From assembly GCF_000378445.1 (NCBI RefSeq), contig NZ_KB899710.1:60517-94251 (forward strand): DNA of 33,735 nucleotides, given 5' to 3'. This DNA comes from Deinococcus aquatilis DSM 23025. GTDB taxonomy: Bacteria; Deinococcota; Deinococci; Deinococcales; Deinococcaceae. The notes beneath the pieces are model-generated. The model did not search any database, was not told the DNA's origin, and saw only the letters and a list, made by a program, of their open reading frames with translations. Shown in pieces: positions 10,960-18,881 of this stretch; the stretch's first letter is position 1, and each line of letters begins with the position of its first letter. The position numbers and the translations under genes were made by a program.

Positions 10960-10965
10960 TATACT
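10960..10965 (+). promoter_or_regulatory. Leaderless-type -10 element TATACT
   Basis: TATACT is one base from the consensus TATAAT and ends six bases before ATG 10972. No Shine-Dalgarno sequence is present, so the transcript should begin at or beside the start codon. Confidence 0.65.
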
Positions 10966-10971
10966 GCTGAC

Positions 10972-11922
10972 ATGACAGCTTCTTCCCTCATTCCACACGG
11001 CATGCACCACGTCACAGCGGTGACGGCCAACGCTCCAGCCAATCACGCTTTTTATGTGGGCGTGCTGGGCATGCGGATGGTCAAGAAGACGGTGAATCAG
11101 GACGATCCCACCGCCTACCATCTGTTCTTTGCCGATGGTGCGGGCAATCCCGGCAGCGACCTGACCTTTTTTGAATGGCCCGTGCCGCCCGAAGAACCCG
11201 GCAACCGTTCTATTTCCAGAACCAGTTTGCGTGTGCCGGAAGGCAGCCTGGGCTGGTGGGCCGACTATCTGTCCGGGCAGGGCATCGCCACCGCTCAGAC
11301 CCAGCGGGCAGGCCGGACCAGCCTCGATTTCACCGATCCCGAAGGCCAGCGCCTCAGCCTGATCGAGGGTGGCCCCGCCGGGCAGACGTGGACCGCGAGC
11401 GTCATTCCGCCCCAGCATCAGATTTCTGGCCTCGGCCCCAGCGAACTGACCCTGCCAACCCTCTTTCCCACCGACCGGGTACTGACCCGCGCCTACGGCC
11501 TGACGCCCGCTGGGACCTATCCTGACCCTGCCAGTGCAGACCACGCCGTACACGTCTACCAGATGGGCGACGGTGGCCCCCATGCCGAGCTGCATCTGCG
11601 GATTCGGCCCGATCTGGCCCCCGCCCGGCCCGGTGCTGGCGGCGTGCATCACATCGCCCTGCGCGTCCACGATGACCAGTACCACGACTGGAACGCAAAA
11701 ATGGTCAGCCTGGGCCTCCGCACCAGCGGTGAGGTAGACCGCCACTGGTTCCATTCCATCTACTACCGCGAGCCGCAGGGCATTCTGATCGAGCTTGCCA
11801 CCGATGGCCCCGGCTTTGGCGTGGACGAGGACGCCGATAAGCTGGGAGAAAAACTGGTACTGGCCCCCTTTCTGGAGCCGAAACGGGCACAGATAGAAGC
11901 AGCGTTGAAGCCTGTGGGGTAA
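10972..11922 (+). CDS. VOC-family ring-cleaving dioxygenase-like protein (MhqO type)
   Basis: This 316-residue protein is made of two vicinal-oxygen-chelate (glyoxalase-fold) halves. Metal-ligand candidates are the His pair in MHHVTAVT (12-13), the His pair in VHHIALRV (226-227) and Glu274 in GILIELATD. This arrangement and length match the MhqO/MhqA proteins annotated as ring-cleaving dioxygenases and linked to resistance to quinones and hydroquinones in Firmicutes. The substrate here is not shown. The start at 10972 is supported by the TATACT element six bases upstream and by HHVT falling close to the N-terminus, as in the family. It is a single-gene unit closed by a terminator at 11944-11980. 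Confidence 0.85.
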   Translation: MTASSLIPHGMHHVTAVTANAPANHAFYVGVLGMRMVKKTVNQDDPTAYHLFFADGAGNPGSDLTFFEWPVPPEEPGNRSISRTSLRVPEGSLGWWADYLSGQGIATAQTQRAGRTSLDFTDPEGQRLSLIEGGPAGQTWTASVIPPQHQISGLGPSELTLPTLFPTDRVLTRAYGLTPAGTYPDPASADHAVHVYQMGDGGPHAELHLRIRPDLAPARPGAGGVHHIALRVHDDQYHDWNAKMVSLGLRTSGEVDRHWFHSIYYREPQGILIELATDGPGFGVDEDADKLGEKLVLAPFLEPKRAQIEAALKPVG

Positions 11923-11943
11923 GTCATCGAGAAAAAAATATAG

Positions 11944-11980
11944 AAGAAGGCCGCCGCAGATTGACTGAGGCGGCTTTCTT
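11944..11980. terminator. Bidirectional terminator between convergent genes
   Basis: AAGAAGGCCGCC (11944-11955) and GGCGGCTTTCTT (11969-11980) form a 12-bp stem with one G-T wobble. In the forward direction the stem ends in TTTCTT. On the reverse strand it is followed by a long T run (complement of 11932-11940). It can end both the dioxygenase and the lipoprotein transcripts. Confidence 0.75.
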
Positions 11981-11991
11981 AAGAAGAGGGT

Positions 11992-12555
11992 TTAAACGTC
12001 TTCGTTGGTGGTGGAGACGAGGGTGCAGTTCACGTAAGTCAATACGTTGCCCTGAGAAATGAGCCTGCTGCTCAAGTCGTAACTGGACGTTCCAGTATTG
12101 ACGGTCAAGTCGGCATGGAAGCTGCCGGGGTTTTCAGTCGCATTGACGATCTTGACTTTTCCACGAACGGGATTGACCACGATAGCCTGTGGCAAAAGAC
12201 CATTGACCGGATTGGCATTGAAGGTGAGGCGGTAGCTTCCACTTCCGAGATTTGTGAAGCCGTTTCCGCTCACAGTAGCGTTGTAGTTGTTGTCATATTG
12301 GCTGGTAGTATTGCCACGCAAACCGACACCGACAGACTGCACATTGCCGTTGACGCTGAAGTAGACGGAGACTTGCGTTGTTGCCACGGCATTGTTCAAG
12401 TTGTCACAGGAAATGAAAGGCCCACTCGCACCAAGACGATATTCCGTGCGTACTTGCGTAACCCGGCCATCACCACTGCCATCAGGCGCGACTCCTGTTC
12501 CGCAACTTGCCAACGCCGCACTCAATCCCACCAGTCCCAGCAACAATTTTTTCAT
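11992..12555 (-). CDS. Small predicted lipoprotein of unknown function
   Basis: This 187-residue exported protein has a signal peptide and lipobox LASC, lipidation at Cys18. The mature part is rich in Asn, Thr, Ser, Val and Gly with alternating hydrophobic residues, as in a beta-sandwich. Its two mature-part cysteines (in FISCDN and YVNCTL) could form a disulfide. I do not recognise a family. The start is fixed by the signal peptide. AGGA lies about ten bases upstream of the ATG. It is convergent with the dioxygenase and divergent from the histidine kinase. Confidence 0.8.
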   Translation of the reverse strand: MKKLLLGLVGLSAALASCGTGVAPDGSGDGRVTQVRTEYRLGASGPFISCDNLNNAVATTQVSVYFSVNGNVQSVGVGLRGNTTSQYDNNYNATVSGNGFTNLGSGSYRLTFNANPVNGLLPQAIVVNPVRGKVKIVNATENPGSFHADLTVNTGTSSYDLSSRLISQGNVLTYVNCTLVSTTNEDV

Positions 12556-12735
12556 GCCTTCACTGTCCTGTATGAAACTGATGTGGACGTGATGTGGGCT
12601 TAAGAGGTCTTGAGACTTTTAGGCAGCGGGGGGAGACGTGTGAACAACCCTGATTTTTTAGCCGATTTGGTGAACAAGCCGTCACTTTTCGTACCTTAAT
12701 GCTTGACTCATGGGCCACATCTGACTTAGCCGCGC

Positions 12736-12741
12736 TACACT
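12736..12741 (+). promoter_or_regulatory. Candidate -10 element TACACT of the histidine kinase
   Basis: TACACT ends eleven bases before ATG 12753, so the leader would be only about five bases. A partial -35 match (GCCACA, 12713-12718) lies 17 bases upstream. Confidence 0.4.
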
Positions 12742-12752
12742 TGCGCCTAAGC

Positions 12753-13904
12753 ATGGGCAGCGTTGATCCTCAAGTCGTTTTCGTCGTCTCACGGGATCGT
12801 ACCCGTGCGTCACTTCTTGCACCCGCATTGCCCTCTGCCGAGGTGATCTATGTGGCCGATGCCGAAACCTTGTTGCGTGAAGCGCATGTAAAGCCGCCGC
12901 AGGTGGTGCTTCTGTATACCGATACGCCCGGTGTGCCGCTGGCCCAGGTGCTTCCGCTGCTGCGGCAACGGGCAGAATTGGCGGGCACGCACTGGCTGGC
13001 GGTGGGCACGCAGGGGCTGGGAGCGCTGCTGGCTGCCGGAGCCGACGCCCTGATCAGCGATACCACGCCCACAGAAGCTGTCGCCACGCAGGTCAGGACG
13101 ATGCTGGGGCGGGCGCAGCAGCACCATGACAATCAGGAGCGGGTGGCGCAGTTGCAGCGGCGCATGGATACCTGGGAACACGAAGAACGCATCCGTGATC
13201 AGTTGGTGCACATGCTGGTGCATGACCTGAAAAACCCGATTGCCGCCGTGATGGGTCTGCTGGAAGTAGTAGAAGACGATACTCGCGTGCCTGACGATTC
13301 CCGCGACCTGATCAAGGTGGCCCGCGACGAAACCCAGCATCTGCTGCATCTGGCCGTGAATATGTTGGATGTCCGCAAGATTCAGGCCGGAAAGATGAAC
13401 CTGCGCCGGGAACTGATGTTCAGCCCGATGTTCGCAGAAGTCATCGAGTTGGCACGGGGCGATGTGGGCAGCGGTCTGCGTGACCGGCATGTACGGGTTG
13501 AGGTAGAACCCGGCCTCAGCCCAGCCAGTGCCGACCCGGAAATTCTGCGCCGGGTGATGGCGAACCTGATCAGCAATGCCATGAAGCACACCACCACGGG
13601 CGGCGTGATCACGTTGATCGTGCGGCAGGGCAAGGAAGAAGTTCAATTCCTGATCCGTGACGATGGTGAGGGCATTCCCGCCGAAGACATTCCTAACCTG
13701 TTCGCCGCCTTCGAGCAGAGCCGCCTGACGCTGCACGGGCGCTTCGATACGGGCATGGGGCTGGCCTTCTGTAAGCTGGCTATCGAGGAACACGGCGGCA
13801 CGATTTTCGTGGAATCGGAACGAGGCAAGGGCGCAACGTTTACCTTCACGCTACCACTGGGTCAGGACAGCGATGACGAGGATTTCGCAGAACTGCTGAA
13901 CTGA
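12753..13904 (+). CDS. Sensor histidine kinase with degenerate N-terminal receiver-like domain
   Basis: This 383-residue cytoplasmic protein has no membrane segment. Residues 1-120 look like a receiver fold but lack its chemistry. The acidic pocket is replaced by VVSRD, the usual phospho-Asp position reads VVLLYTD, and the GADALISDT segment lacks the conserved Lys-Pro. A short coiled coil (about 122-150) leads to the HisKA site LVHDLKNP with His157. The ATPase domain has N-box NLISNAMKH (N271, N275), G1 DDGEGIP and G2 GMGLAFCK. It should therefore autophosphorylate, but no response regulator is adjacent. ATG 12753 is chosen because of TACACT upstream. An in-frame ATG at 12699 would add 18 residues. 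The input signal is unknown; a pseudo-receiver could act as a protein-binding sensor. Confidence 0.88.
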   Translation: MGSVDPQVVFVVSRDRTRASLLAPALPSAEVIYVADAETLLREAHVKPPQVVLLYTDTPGVPLAQVLPLLRQRAELAGTHWLAVGTQGLGALLAAGADALISDTTPTEAVATQVRTMLGRAQQHHDNQERVAQLQRRMDTWEHEERIRDQLVHMLVHDLKNPIAAVMGLLEVVEDDTRVPDDSRDLIKVARDETQHLLHLAVNMLDVRKIQAGKMNLRRELMFSPMFAEVIELARGDVGSGLRDRHVRVEVEPGLSPASADPEILRRVMANLISNAMKHTTTGGVITLIVRQGKEEVQFLIRDDGEGIPAEDIPNLFAAFEQSRLTLHGRFDTGMGLAFCKLAIEEHGGTIFVESERGKGATFTFTLPLGQDSDDEDFAELLN

Positions 13905-13927
13905 GGTCGAAGTGCGGTTTGAGGGAC

Positions 13928-13961
13928 GTGCGCTCTGCGTTGGTGGTAGGCCAGAGCGCAC
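13928..13961 (+). terminator. Hairpin after the histidine kinase
   Basis: GTGCGCTCTG (13928-13937) and CAGAGCGCAC (13952-13961) are perfect inverted repeats with a 14-base loop. A TTTTT run comes only 12 bases later, so this is a weak terminator call. Confidence 0.45.
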
Positions 13962-14054
13962 ATTCAGGTCAGTTTTTACCTTCTCCACACTGTTCTTCCT
14001 GTTTGGTGCGGCGGCGCGTTAGGCTGACTTCCTATTCCAAGGAGGACACAGGCT

Positions 14055-15062
14055 ATGACTGGAGACGCAAACGAAGGATTCCGCGCCCTGCGGATGGTGA
14101 AAGATGATGCAGGTATTCGCGCCGAGATGCAGACCCTGCCGCTTTCGGCCCTGCCCGACGCAGACACGTTGGTGGAGGTGCAGTATTCCAGCCTGAACTA
14201 TAAAGACGGGCTGGCGGTCGCGGGCAAGCCCGGCGTACTGCGGGGCTATCCCATGACGCCGGGGATCGACCTGGTCGGCAGGGTGATTTCCTGCGAATCG
14301 GGTCAGTGGCAGCCGGGCGACGCTGTGATTCTGACCGGTTGGGGCATCGGAGAGCGCACCGACGGCGGCTATGCACAGCGGGCGCGGGTGCGCTCCGAAT
14401 GGCTGGTGCCGCTGCCCGCTGACACCACGCCGCAGTGGGCCATGAGCGTTGGCACAGCGGGCTTTACGGCCATGCTGGCAGTCATGGCCCTCGAAGACCA
14501 CGGCGTCACGCCGGATGGGGGAGAGGTGCTGGTGACAGGTGCAGCGGGCGGGGTGGGCAGCACTGCCGTGGCGCTCCTGGCTGCCGCAGGCTTCACCGTG
14601 ACGGCCAGCACAGGCCGCGCTGCCGAGGCCGATTACCTGCGGAGTCTGGGCGCAGCCAACGTGATCGGACGCGAAGACCTGCCTGCCCTCAAGCGCCCGC
14701 TGGAAAAGGAGCGTTGGGCAGGCGTCATCGACAGCGTGGGCGGCGCGACGTTGGCCGGGGCCATCGCTTCGACCCGCACGCACGGCGCGGTGGCGGCCTG
14801 TGGTCTGGCGGGCGGCAGCGACCTTCCGACCAGCGTATTTCCCTTCATTCTGCGCGGAATCACTTTGGCCGGAATAGATTCGGTGACCTGCCCGATGCCG
14901 CGCCGCCGCGCCGCGTGGGAACGTCTGGCCCGCGATCTGCCCGCTGCCAAGTTGCAGGACGTGACCCAGATTCATCCTCTCTCGGACGTACCCGCGCTGG
15001 CCCAGCAGATTCTGGCCGGACAGGTGCGCGGGCGCGTGGTCGTCGAGGTGGGGGAGGGATAA
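14055..15062 (+). CDS. YhdH/AcuI-type NADPH-dependent oxidoreductase (MDR superfamily)
   Basis: This 335-residue medium-chain dehydrogenase/reductase is of the YhdH/YhfP group, known for acryloyl-CoA reductase (AcuI) and quinone-reductase-like members. Conserved segments are YSSLNYKDGLAV (about 48-59), the TPGIDLVG motif, and the nucleotide-binding loop GAAGGVGSTA (162-171). C-terminal residues ALAQQILAGQVRGRVVVEV are characteristic of the family. No zinc-site cysteines are seen, as expected for the group. ATG 14055 has an excellent ribosome site, AAGGAGGA at 14039-14046, eight bases away. A TAGGCT at 14020-14025 may be the -10 box. The gene stands alone. Acryloyl-CoA or a related enoyl substrate is a family-based guess. 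Confidence 0.9.
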   Translation: MTGDANEGFRALRMVKDDAGIRAEMQTLPLSALPDADTLVEVQYSSLNYKDGLAVAGKPGVLRGYPMTPGIDLVGRVISCESGQWQPGDAVILTGWGIGERTDGGYAQRARVRSEWLVPLPADTTPQWAMSVGTAGFTAMLAVMALEDHGVTPDGGEVLVTGAAGGVGSTAVALLAAAGFTVTASTGRAAEADYLRSLGAANVIGREDLPALKRPLEKERWAGVIDSVGGATLAGAIASTRTHGAVAACGLAGGSDLPTSVFPFILRGITLAGIDSVTCPMPRRRAAWERLARDLPAAKLQDVTQIHPLSDVPALAQQILAGQVRGRVVVEVGEG

Positions 15063-15097
15063 GAGGGTCGCTCGCTCCTTTTGCTGCCAATAACCTG

Positions 15098-15129
15098 TGA
15101 GCCATGAGCACCGTCGCTCATGGCTCACG
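15098..15129. terminator. Perfect 13-bp hairpin between convergent genes
   Basis: GTGAGCCATGAGC (15098-15110) and GCTCATGGCTCAC (15117-15129) form a perfect stem with a six-base loop between two convergent genes. Neither strand has a T run next to it, so if it ends transcription it may do so without the classic tail. Confidence 0.5.
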
Positions 15130-15144
15130 CTCACTGTCCGGGCT

Positions 15145-17277
15145 TCAGTTGCCGACGGTTAGTGTTCCCACATCCGAACTCGGTGTGTTAGCCCCGAGGG
15201 TAACGCTGCGTTCCTGCTTGGGTTCTCCTGATTCGCCGTAGATGCCGTTGCTGTTCAGGTCGCGGCCGGCCACCACCCGGAAGGTGCCGTCGGGCAGCAG
15301 AGCGCTGAAGCGGCCCAAGTTGTCCAGCACCGGCTGATAGGAGTTGCCTGCCGCGTCTTGCAGGCGCAGGCCAACGCCGCTACTGGTGGCCGGGGCATTG
15401 AGGGCAGCAGCGGCGTTGATCATCCCGAAACCGAACTGGGGATCGCGGCCCGTTGCGCCCAGATCGGTGGCGGTGGCGTTCAGGCGGGCCAGCGTATCGG
15501 CGGGCGTGGTGGTCACGCCTTTACTGAGCATCAGGGCCGCCAGTGCAGCCACCTGCGGCGCGGCCTGACTGGTGCCCGATTCGGCCATGTAGGTCGGCTG
15601 ATTGCGGCCATAATCCCAGCCAGTCGAGAAGATCATGTCCGGAAAGCTGACGCCGTTGACCGTCCCGCCGTTGAAGGTGGTGGGGGCATTGGGATCGGTG
15701 CCGCCGGGCGCACTGAGTTGTACGGCGTCGTAGGCACTGCTGTAGGAGGCGTGGACGGGTGTGCTGGTCCCCGAGAGCGAGACGCTACCCACCGAGACGG
15801 CTGCCGAGCAGGCGGCGGGGTAGTTGGGCACGGTGTCTCCTTCGTTTCCGGCGGCGGCCACGATCAATGCCCCGGCACTGCGGGCCTCGGCAATGGCATC
15901 ACACATGGGCGCGGCAACGTCGGCGCTCATCTTTCCGCCGAGGCTCAGATTGATGACCTGTGCGGGGTGAGAGTTGGTGTTGGTCGCAGACACGCTCAGG
16001 CCCGCCGCATAGCGTACCGACAAGATCACATCGGCCAGCGTCGCAAAGCCCTTTACGTCGATGGCCCGGATCGGCAGCACCTTGATGGGCGCGAGGTAGG
16101 ACGCGCCGACCACGCCAGTGGTGCTGCACTGGGCGCAGTTCACAGGTGCGATGGTGCCCCAGCGGGCAGCGATGATTCCGGTCACGTGGGTTCCGTGACT
16201 GTCTACGGCCTGCGCCTGCACCCGTTCGGGTGTACTGGGGTCGGTGGGGTCGTTGTCTATGCCGTCGTTGTCGCCGTTGGCGGCGTCGCTCAGCACATCC
16301 AGCGCCCCTTCGCCCGGCTTCCACAGTTGCCCCGCCAAGTCTGGGTGATCGAACCGCACGCCGGAATCGATCACTGCCACCGTGATGGGCCTGCTGTATC
16401 CGCCGCCTTCCATGTCGCGCCACACGGCCCCGTACCCCACCAGCGGATAGCCCCACTGCAACCCCGCGTACTGGTCGGTGGGAATCACGGGCGTGGTTGC
16501 CTGCTGGCGCATGACCGCGTTTGGCACGGCATATTCCACGTTGGGGTCGGCCCGGAGTGCGGAGAGGGCCGCCGTCACCTCGCTGGTCTGAAGCAGTACC
16601 TCGCGCCCGCCCAGATTTTGGCGCTGGGCGGGTAAAATTCCCAGGCCAGACAGCAGGTCGGCAGAGCGTTTCAGGCTCTGAAACTGGGTTCCGAGTGCCT
16701 GAGCGTTCAGGGTGTCACTGTTCAGTACGGCGCGGTGGGCAGAGGCGGCCCGGTATCTCACGACCACGCCCCGCGCCTGCGTCACAGCCTGCGCCGCTGG
16801 AGTCTCTGACGGTGGTGACCAGAGCTGTGCCCCGAGCTGGGCATCTGTTCCACGGACGCTGAGGCTCTGGGCTGCTGCGCCGTCCAGCACGCGCCCGGTT
16901 AGGGTGTAGTTATCTGCGGTGACCGTCCAGGTCGCGGTGCCGCTGTTGTTGCCGGAACTCCAGATGAGGGTGAGATCACCGCTGAGTTGAGGCGTATTGG
17001 CGGCTGTCTGGGAGGCCAGAGCCCGGTAAGCGGTCACGGTGACATTCACGTTTCCGGTCCCCGAAAACGCCGATACACTCAGCCAGTCGGGAACATTCTT
17101 GATGCTCCAGGTGCCGTCGAACCCCTGCTGAGCCTTGCCCGATACAGCTGTATTGAGTTTGATGGTCTGGTCGCTGATGCTGGAAGGAGTCACGACTTCG
17201 GGCGGTTGTGGGCAGGCCGTGAGCGACAGGGTCAGCAGAGCGGCCATAGACAGACGCAGGGGCGGGGAGCGTTTCAT
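15145..17277 (-). CDS. Subtilisin-like serine protease (S8), lipoprotein
   Basis: This 710-residue exported protease starts with a lipoprotein signal (lipobox LTAC, Cys22). A beta-rich Ig-like domain (about 30-125) is followed by an inhibitor/propeptide-like region (about 168-255, ending DPNVEYAVPN), which suggests self-processing as in fervidolysin-type proteases. The catalytic triad is complete: Asp304 in AVIDSGVRFDH, His361 in DSHGTHVTG and Ser570 in ESGTSQAAP, with oxyanion Asn478 in AAGNEG. A C-terminal beta domain (about 635-710) contains DLNSNGIYGESGE, which resembles a calcium-binding loop. The chain has internal cysteines (CAQC at 381-384, and others), so disulfides are possible. The start is fixed by the signal peptide. 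It is a single-gene unit, probably for degrading proteins outside the membrane. Confidence 0.94.
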   Translation of the reverse strand: MKRSPPLRLSMAALLTLSLTACPQPPEVVTPSSISDQTIKLNTAVSGKAQQGFDGTWSIKNVPDWLSVSAFSGTGNVNVTVTAYRALASQTAANTPQLSGDLTLIWSSGNNSGTATWTVTADNYTLTGRVLDGAAAQSLSVRGTDAQLGAQLWSPPSETPAAQAVTQARGVVVRYRAASAHRAVLNSDTLNAQALGTQFQSLKRSADLLSGLGILPAQRQNLGGREVLLQTSEVTAALSALRADPNVEYAVPNAVMRQQATTPVIPTDQYAGLQWGYPLVGYGAVWRDMEGGGYSRPITVAVIDSGVRFDHPDLAGQLWKPGEGALDVLSDAANGDNDGIDNDPTDPSTPERVQAQAVDSHGTHVTGIIAARWGTIAPVNCAQCSTTGVVGASYLAPIKVLPIRAIDVKGFATLADVILSVRYAAGLSVSATNTNSHPAQVINLSLGGKMSADVAAPMCDAIAEARSAGALIVAAAGNEGDTVPNYPAACSAAVSVGSVSLSGTSTPVHASYSSAYDAVQLSAPGGTDPNAPTTFNGGTVNGVSFPDMIFSTGWDYGRNQPTYMAESGTSQAAPQVAALAALMLSKGVTTTPADTLARLNATATDLGATGRDPQFGFGMINAAAALNAPATSSGVGLRLQDAAGNSYQPVLDNLGRFSALLPDGTFRVVAGRDLNSNGIYGESGEPKQERSVTLGANTPSSDVGTLTVGN

Positions 17278-17346
17278 TGGCCCTTAGATTCGCACATCGT
17301 TGTTACGACCGCCTGACAAATCTGCGCCGTGGTTGTGTGCAACCCC

Positions 17347-17374
17347 GAATCTGTAAGGACGAATCTGTAAGGAC
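17347..17374. repeat. Tandem 14-bp duplication before the DUF2227 gene
   Basis: GAATCTGTAAGGAC occurs twice without a gap (17347-17360, 17361-17374). Each copy ends in an AAGGA Shine-Dalgarno-like core. The second core lies three bases before a GTG at 17377, slightly too close for a normal ribosome site. Confidence 0.85.
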
Positions 17375-17406
17375 AAGTGGGCGCTCCGGCGTGCATCATG
17401 TGCGGC

Positions 17407-17937
17407 GTGCCCAGTGGACGAGTTCATAATCTGATCAACATCGCTGTCTATGCCGTATCGGCGAGCGGCGTTCTCATCGCTTCCAGTCAGGGAGTCGTGG
17501 CTGTTACGCCCGCGCAGGCCCTCTATTTCACGCTGGCCTATGCTGCCGGAACCTTCCTGCTCTCGCCTGACCTCGATCTGGCAGAGGGCAACGTGAACAG
17601 CAAGCGCTACTGGGGTGTTCTGGGTTTCTTGTGGGCACCCTACGGCATGATCTTCAGTCACCGGGGGCTGTCTCATACGTGGCTGCTGGGGCCGCTGACC
17701 CGGCTGGCTTACCTAGCGATCATGGTGGGCATCGTGGTCGGCCTGATTTCTGTGTTTCTACCCGGAGTGCGCCTGCCCACCCTGCCCCAGTCCATCAATT
17801 TTCCAGAACTGTGGCCCACCCTGCTGCCGCCTTTGCTTGGCTATTACCTCAGCCAGTGGCTTCACCTGATTGCCGATGGCGTGCGCCCCGATCACGGGAT
17901 GCGGCACGGAATGAGGAAGATTCGCAAGCGGTTTTAG
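17407..17937 (+). CDS. DUF2227 family putative metal-binding membrane protein
   Basis: This protein of about 176 residues has several membrane helices (around residues 10-32, 36-52, 95-125 and 135-155). Family-typical blocks are PSGRVHNLIN at the start, LLSPDLDL, MIFSHRGLSHT and QWLHLIADG. The conserved His and Asp residues are the reason for the metal-binding label; the function is unknown, though the layout resembles membrane-bound metal-dependent hydrolases. The start is ambiguous: GTG 17407 gives the family-like VPSGRVHN, ATG 17398 adds three residues, and GTG 17377 lies just after the duplicated AAGGA core. The gene diverges from the protease and converges on the TetR regulator, with no clear terminator between them. 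Confidence 0.82.
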   Translation: MPSGRVHNLINIAVYAVSASGVLIASSQGVVAVTPAQALYFTLAYAAGTFLLSPDLDLAEGNVNSKRYWGVLGFLWAPYGMIFSHRGLSHTWLLGPLTRLAYLAIMVGIVVGLISVFLPGVRLPTLPQSINFPELWPTLLPPLLGYYLSQWLHLIADGVRPDHGMRHGMRKIRKRF

Positions 17938-18104
17938 AGGGTTCTGGAGCAGCTGTTGACTGAACAGAATGAATGTCGAAGAGTCTGCGGGAGAAGAGAA
18001 GGGTCAGAATTCCTGTCCACTTCTGGGAGATGCGCTCAATCGGAAGCTGTCAGGGCAGCCCAGAATCTCAAGGAAACGGTGCCTGGCCGCTGATCCCGCC
18101 AACT

Positions 18105-18725
18105 TCAAGGCAGTACTCCCTGCACTCCTGCATTGATGAAGCGGTCAAGCGTGGCGGCCAACTGCCTGATTTCAGTGGCGCTGAGCTGGGTGTTGACGGC
18201 ATTGGTCGCCATGCCCTGCAACAGCTGACTGATGCAGGCCAGCAAAAACGGCTGTCTGGACATGCCCTGTGGGGGCGGAAAGTGAGTTTCCAGGCGGCGC
18301 TCCAGTTCTGTCAGAACTGCCTGCCGCCGCGCCGCGAAGACGGAGCCACCGCCACTTTGCAGCAGGGTCAGGAGGGCGCGTTCATTGACCAGCAGCAAGA
18401 ACAGTTCGCCAAAAGGCCGGGCGCTGGGACCACTGGCCCGCAGATTGGCCAGAAAGGGAGCCAGCCGCGTCTCGAATTCGGCCAGCCGTGTGTCCAGCAG
18501 CGCGGTCAGAATGGCCTCTGTAGACGTGAAGTAGGCATAGATGGTGGGCCGCGACACCCCCAGATGACCTGCCAGATCGCCCATAGAAACGGCCTCGAAG
18601 CCGTGAGTGGTAAAGAGCGTTTCGCTGCCGTCCAGAATCTGCTGGCGGCGGTCGGCACTCGGCAGGCGGCGGCGGGTGTCGGGGGGCAGTGAGGCAGGCG
18701 GTGAGAAGGGTCTGTACGTGGGCAT
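18105..18725 (-). CDS. TetR/AcrR family transcriptional regulator
   Basis: This 206-residue repressor-type regulator has a basic N-terminal arm (about 1-27). The TetR DNA-binding domain follows: RRQQILDGSETLFTTHGFEA, then the helix-turn-helix MGDLAGHLGVSRPTIYAYF (48-66). The all-helical C-terminal part should bind a ligand and dimerise; the ligand is unknown. The ATG at 18725 is supported by TAGAGT six bases upstream and a GTGACA -35 box 17 bases further (18755-18760). That promoter overlaps a TGACA-N3-TGTCA palindrome, so the gene is probably autoregulated. It is transcribed away from the YhgE/Pip-type gene, which it most likely represses. Confidence 0.92.
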   Translation of the reverse strand: MPTYRPFSPPASLPPDTRRRLPSADRRQQILDGSETLFTTHGFEAVSMGDLAGHLGVSRPTIYAYFTSTEAILTALLDTRLAEFETRLAPFLANLRASGPSARPFGELFLLLVNERALLTLLQSGGGSVFAARRQAVLTELERRLETHFPPPQGMSRQPFLLACISQLLQGMATNAVNTQLSATEIRQLAATLDRFINAGVQGVLP

Positions 18726-18731
18726 GGTGCC

Positions 18732-18760
18732 ACTCTAACACCTTGCTGACACATTGTCAC
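18732..18760 (-). promoter_or_regulatory. Promoter of the tetR gene, leaderless
   Basis: On the reverse strand the -35 box GTGACA (18755-18760) is separated by 17 bases from the -10 box TAGAGT (18732-18737), which ends six bases before the ATG. The -35 box lies inside the first operator palindrome. Confidence 0.65.
18747..18759. promoter_or_regulatory. TetR operator candidate 1 (TGACA-N3-TGTCA)
   Basis: TGACACATTGTCA is a 13-bp inverted repeat overlapping the -35 box of the tetR promoter. Two further TTGACA half-sites follow at 18761 and 18769. Confidence 0.6.
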
Positions 18761-18789
18761 TTGACAGATTGACAGTTAAAGTTCATGAT
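18761..18789 (+). promoter_or_regulatory. Candidate promoter of the YhgE/Pip gene
   Basis: A consensus -35 TTGACA (18761-18766) is separated by 17 bases from CATGAT (18784-18789), which matches four of six -10 positions. A second TTGACA at 18769-18774 could pair with TGCTAT at 18792-18797. The operators flank both options. Confidence 0.5.
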
Positions 18790-18796
18790 TCTGCTA

Positions 18797-18811
18797 TTGA
18801 CAGGTTGTCAA
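18797..18811. promoter_or_regulatory. TetR operator candidate 2 (TTGACA-N3-TGTCAA)
   Basis: TTGACAGGTTGTCAA is a perfect 15-bp inverted repeat sharing the TGACA-N3-TGTCA core of operator 1. The two centres are about 51 bases apart, close to five helical turns, so both repressor dimers would sit on the same DNA face. Confidence 0.65.
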
Positions 18812-18881
18812 CTGATCTCGCCTGTGCTGTTTCCATGCCCACTGCCTCCCTTCTGCTGCCCTCCTGTTCCGAGGTTTCCCT

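Noticed and set aside
15358..16635. Forward ORF of 425 codons opposite the subtilisin-like gene
   Set aside because: It overlaps the full catalytic domain of the protease on the other strand and has shadow-type composition.
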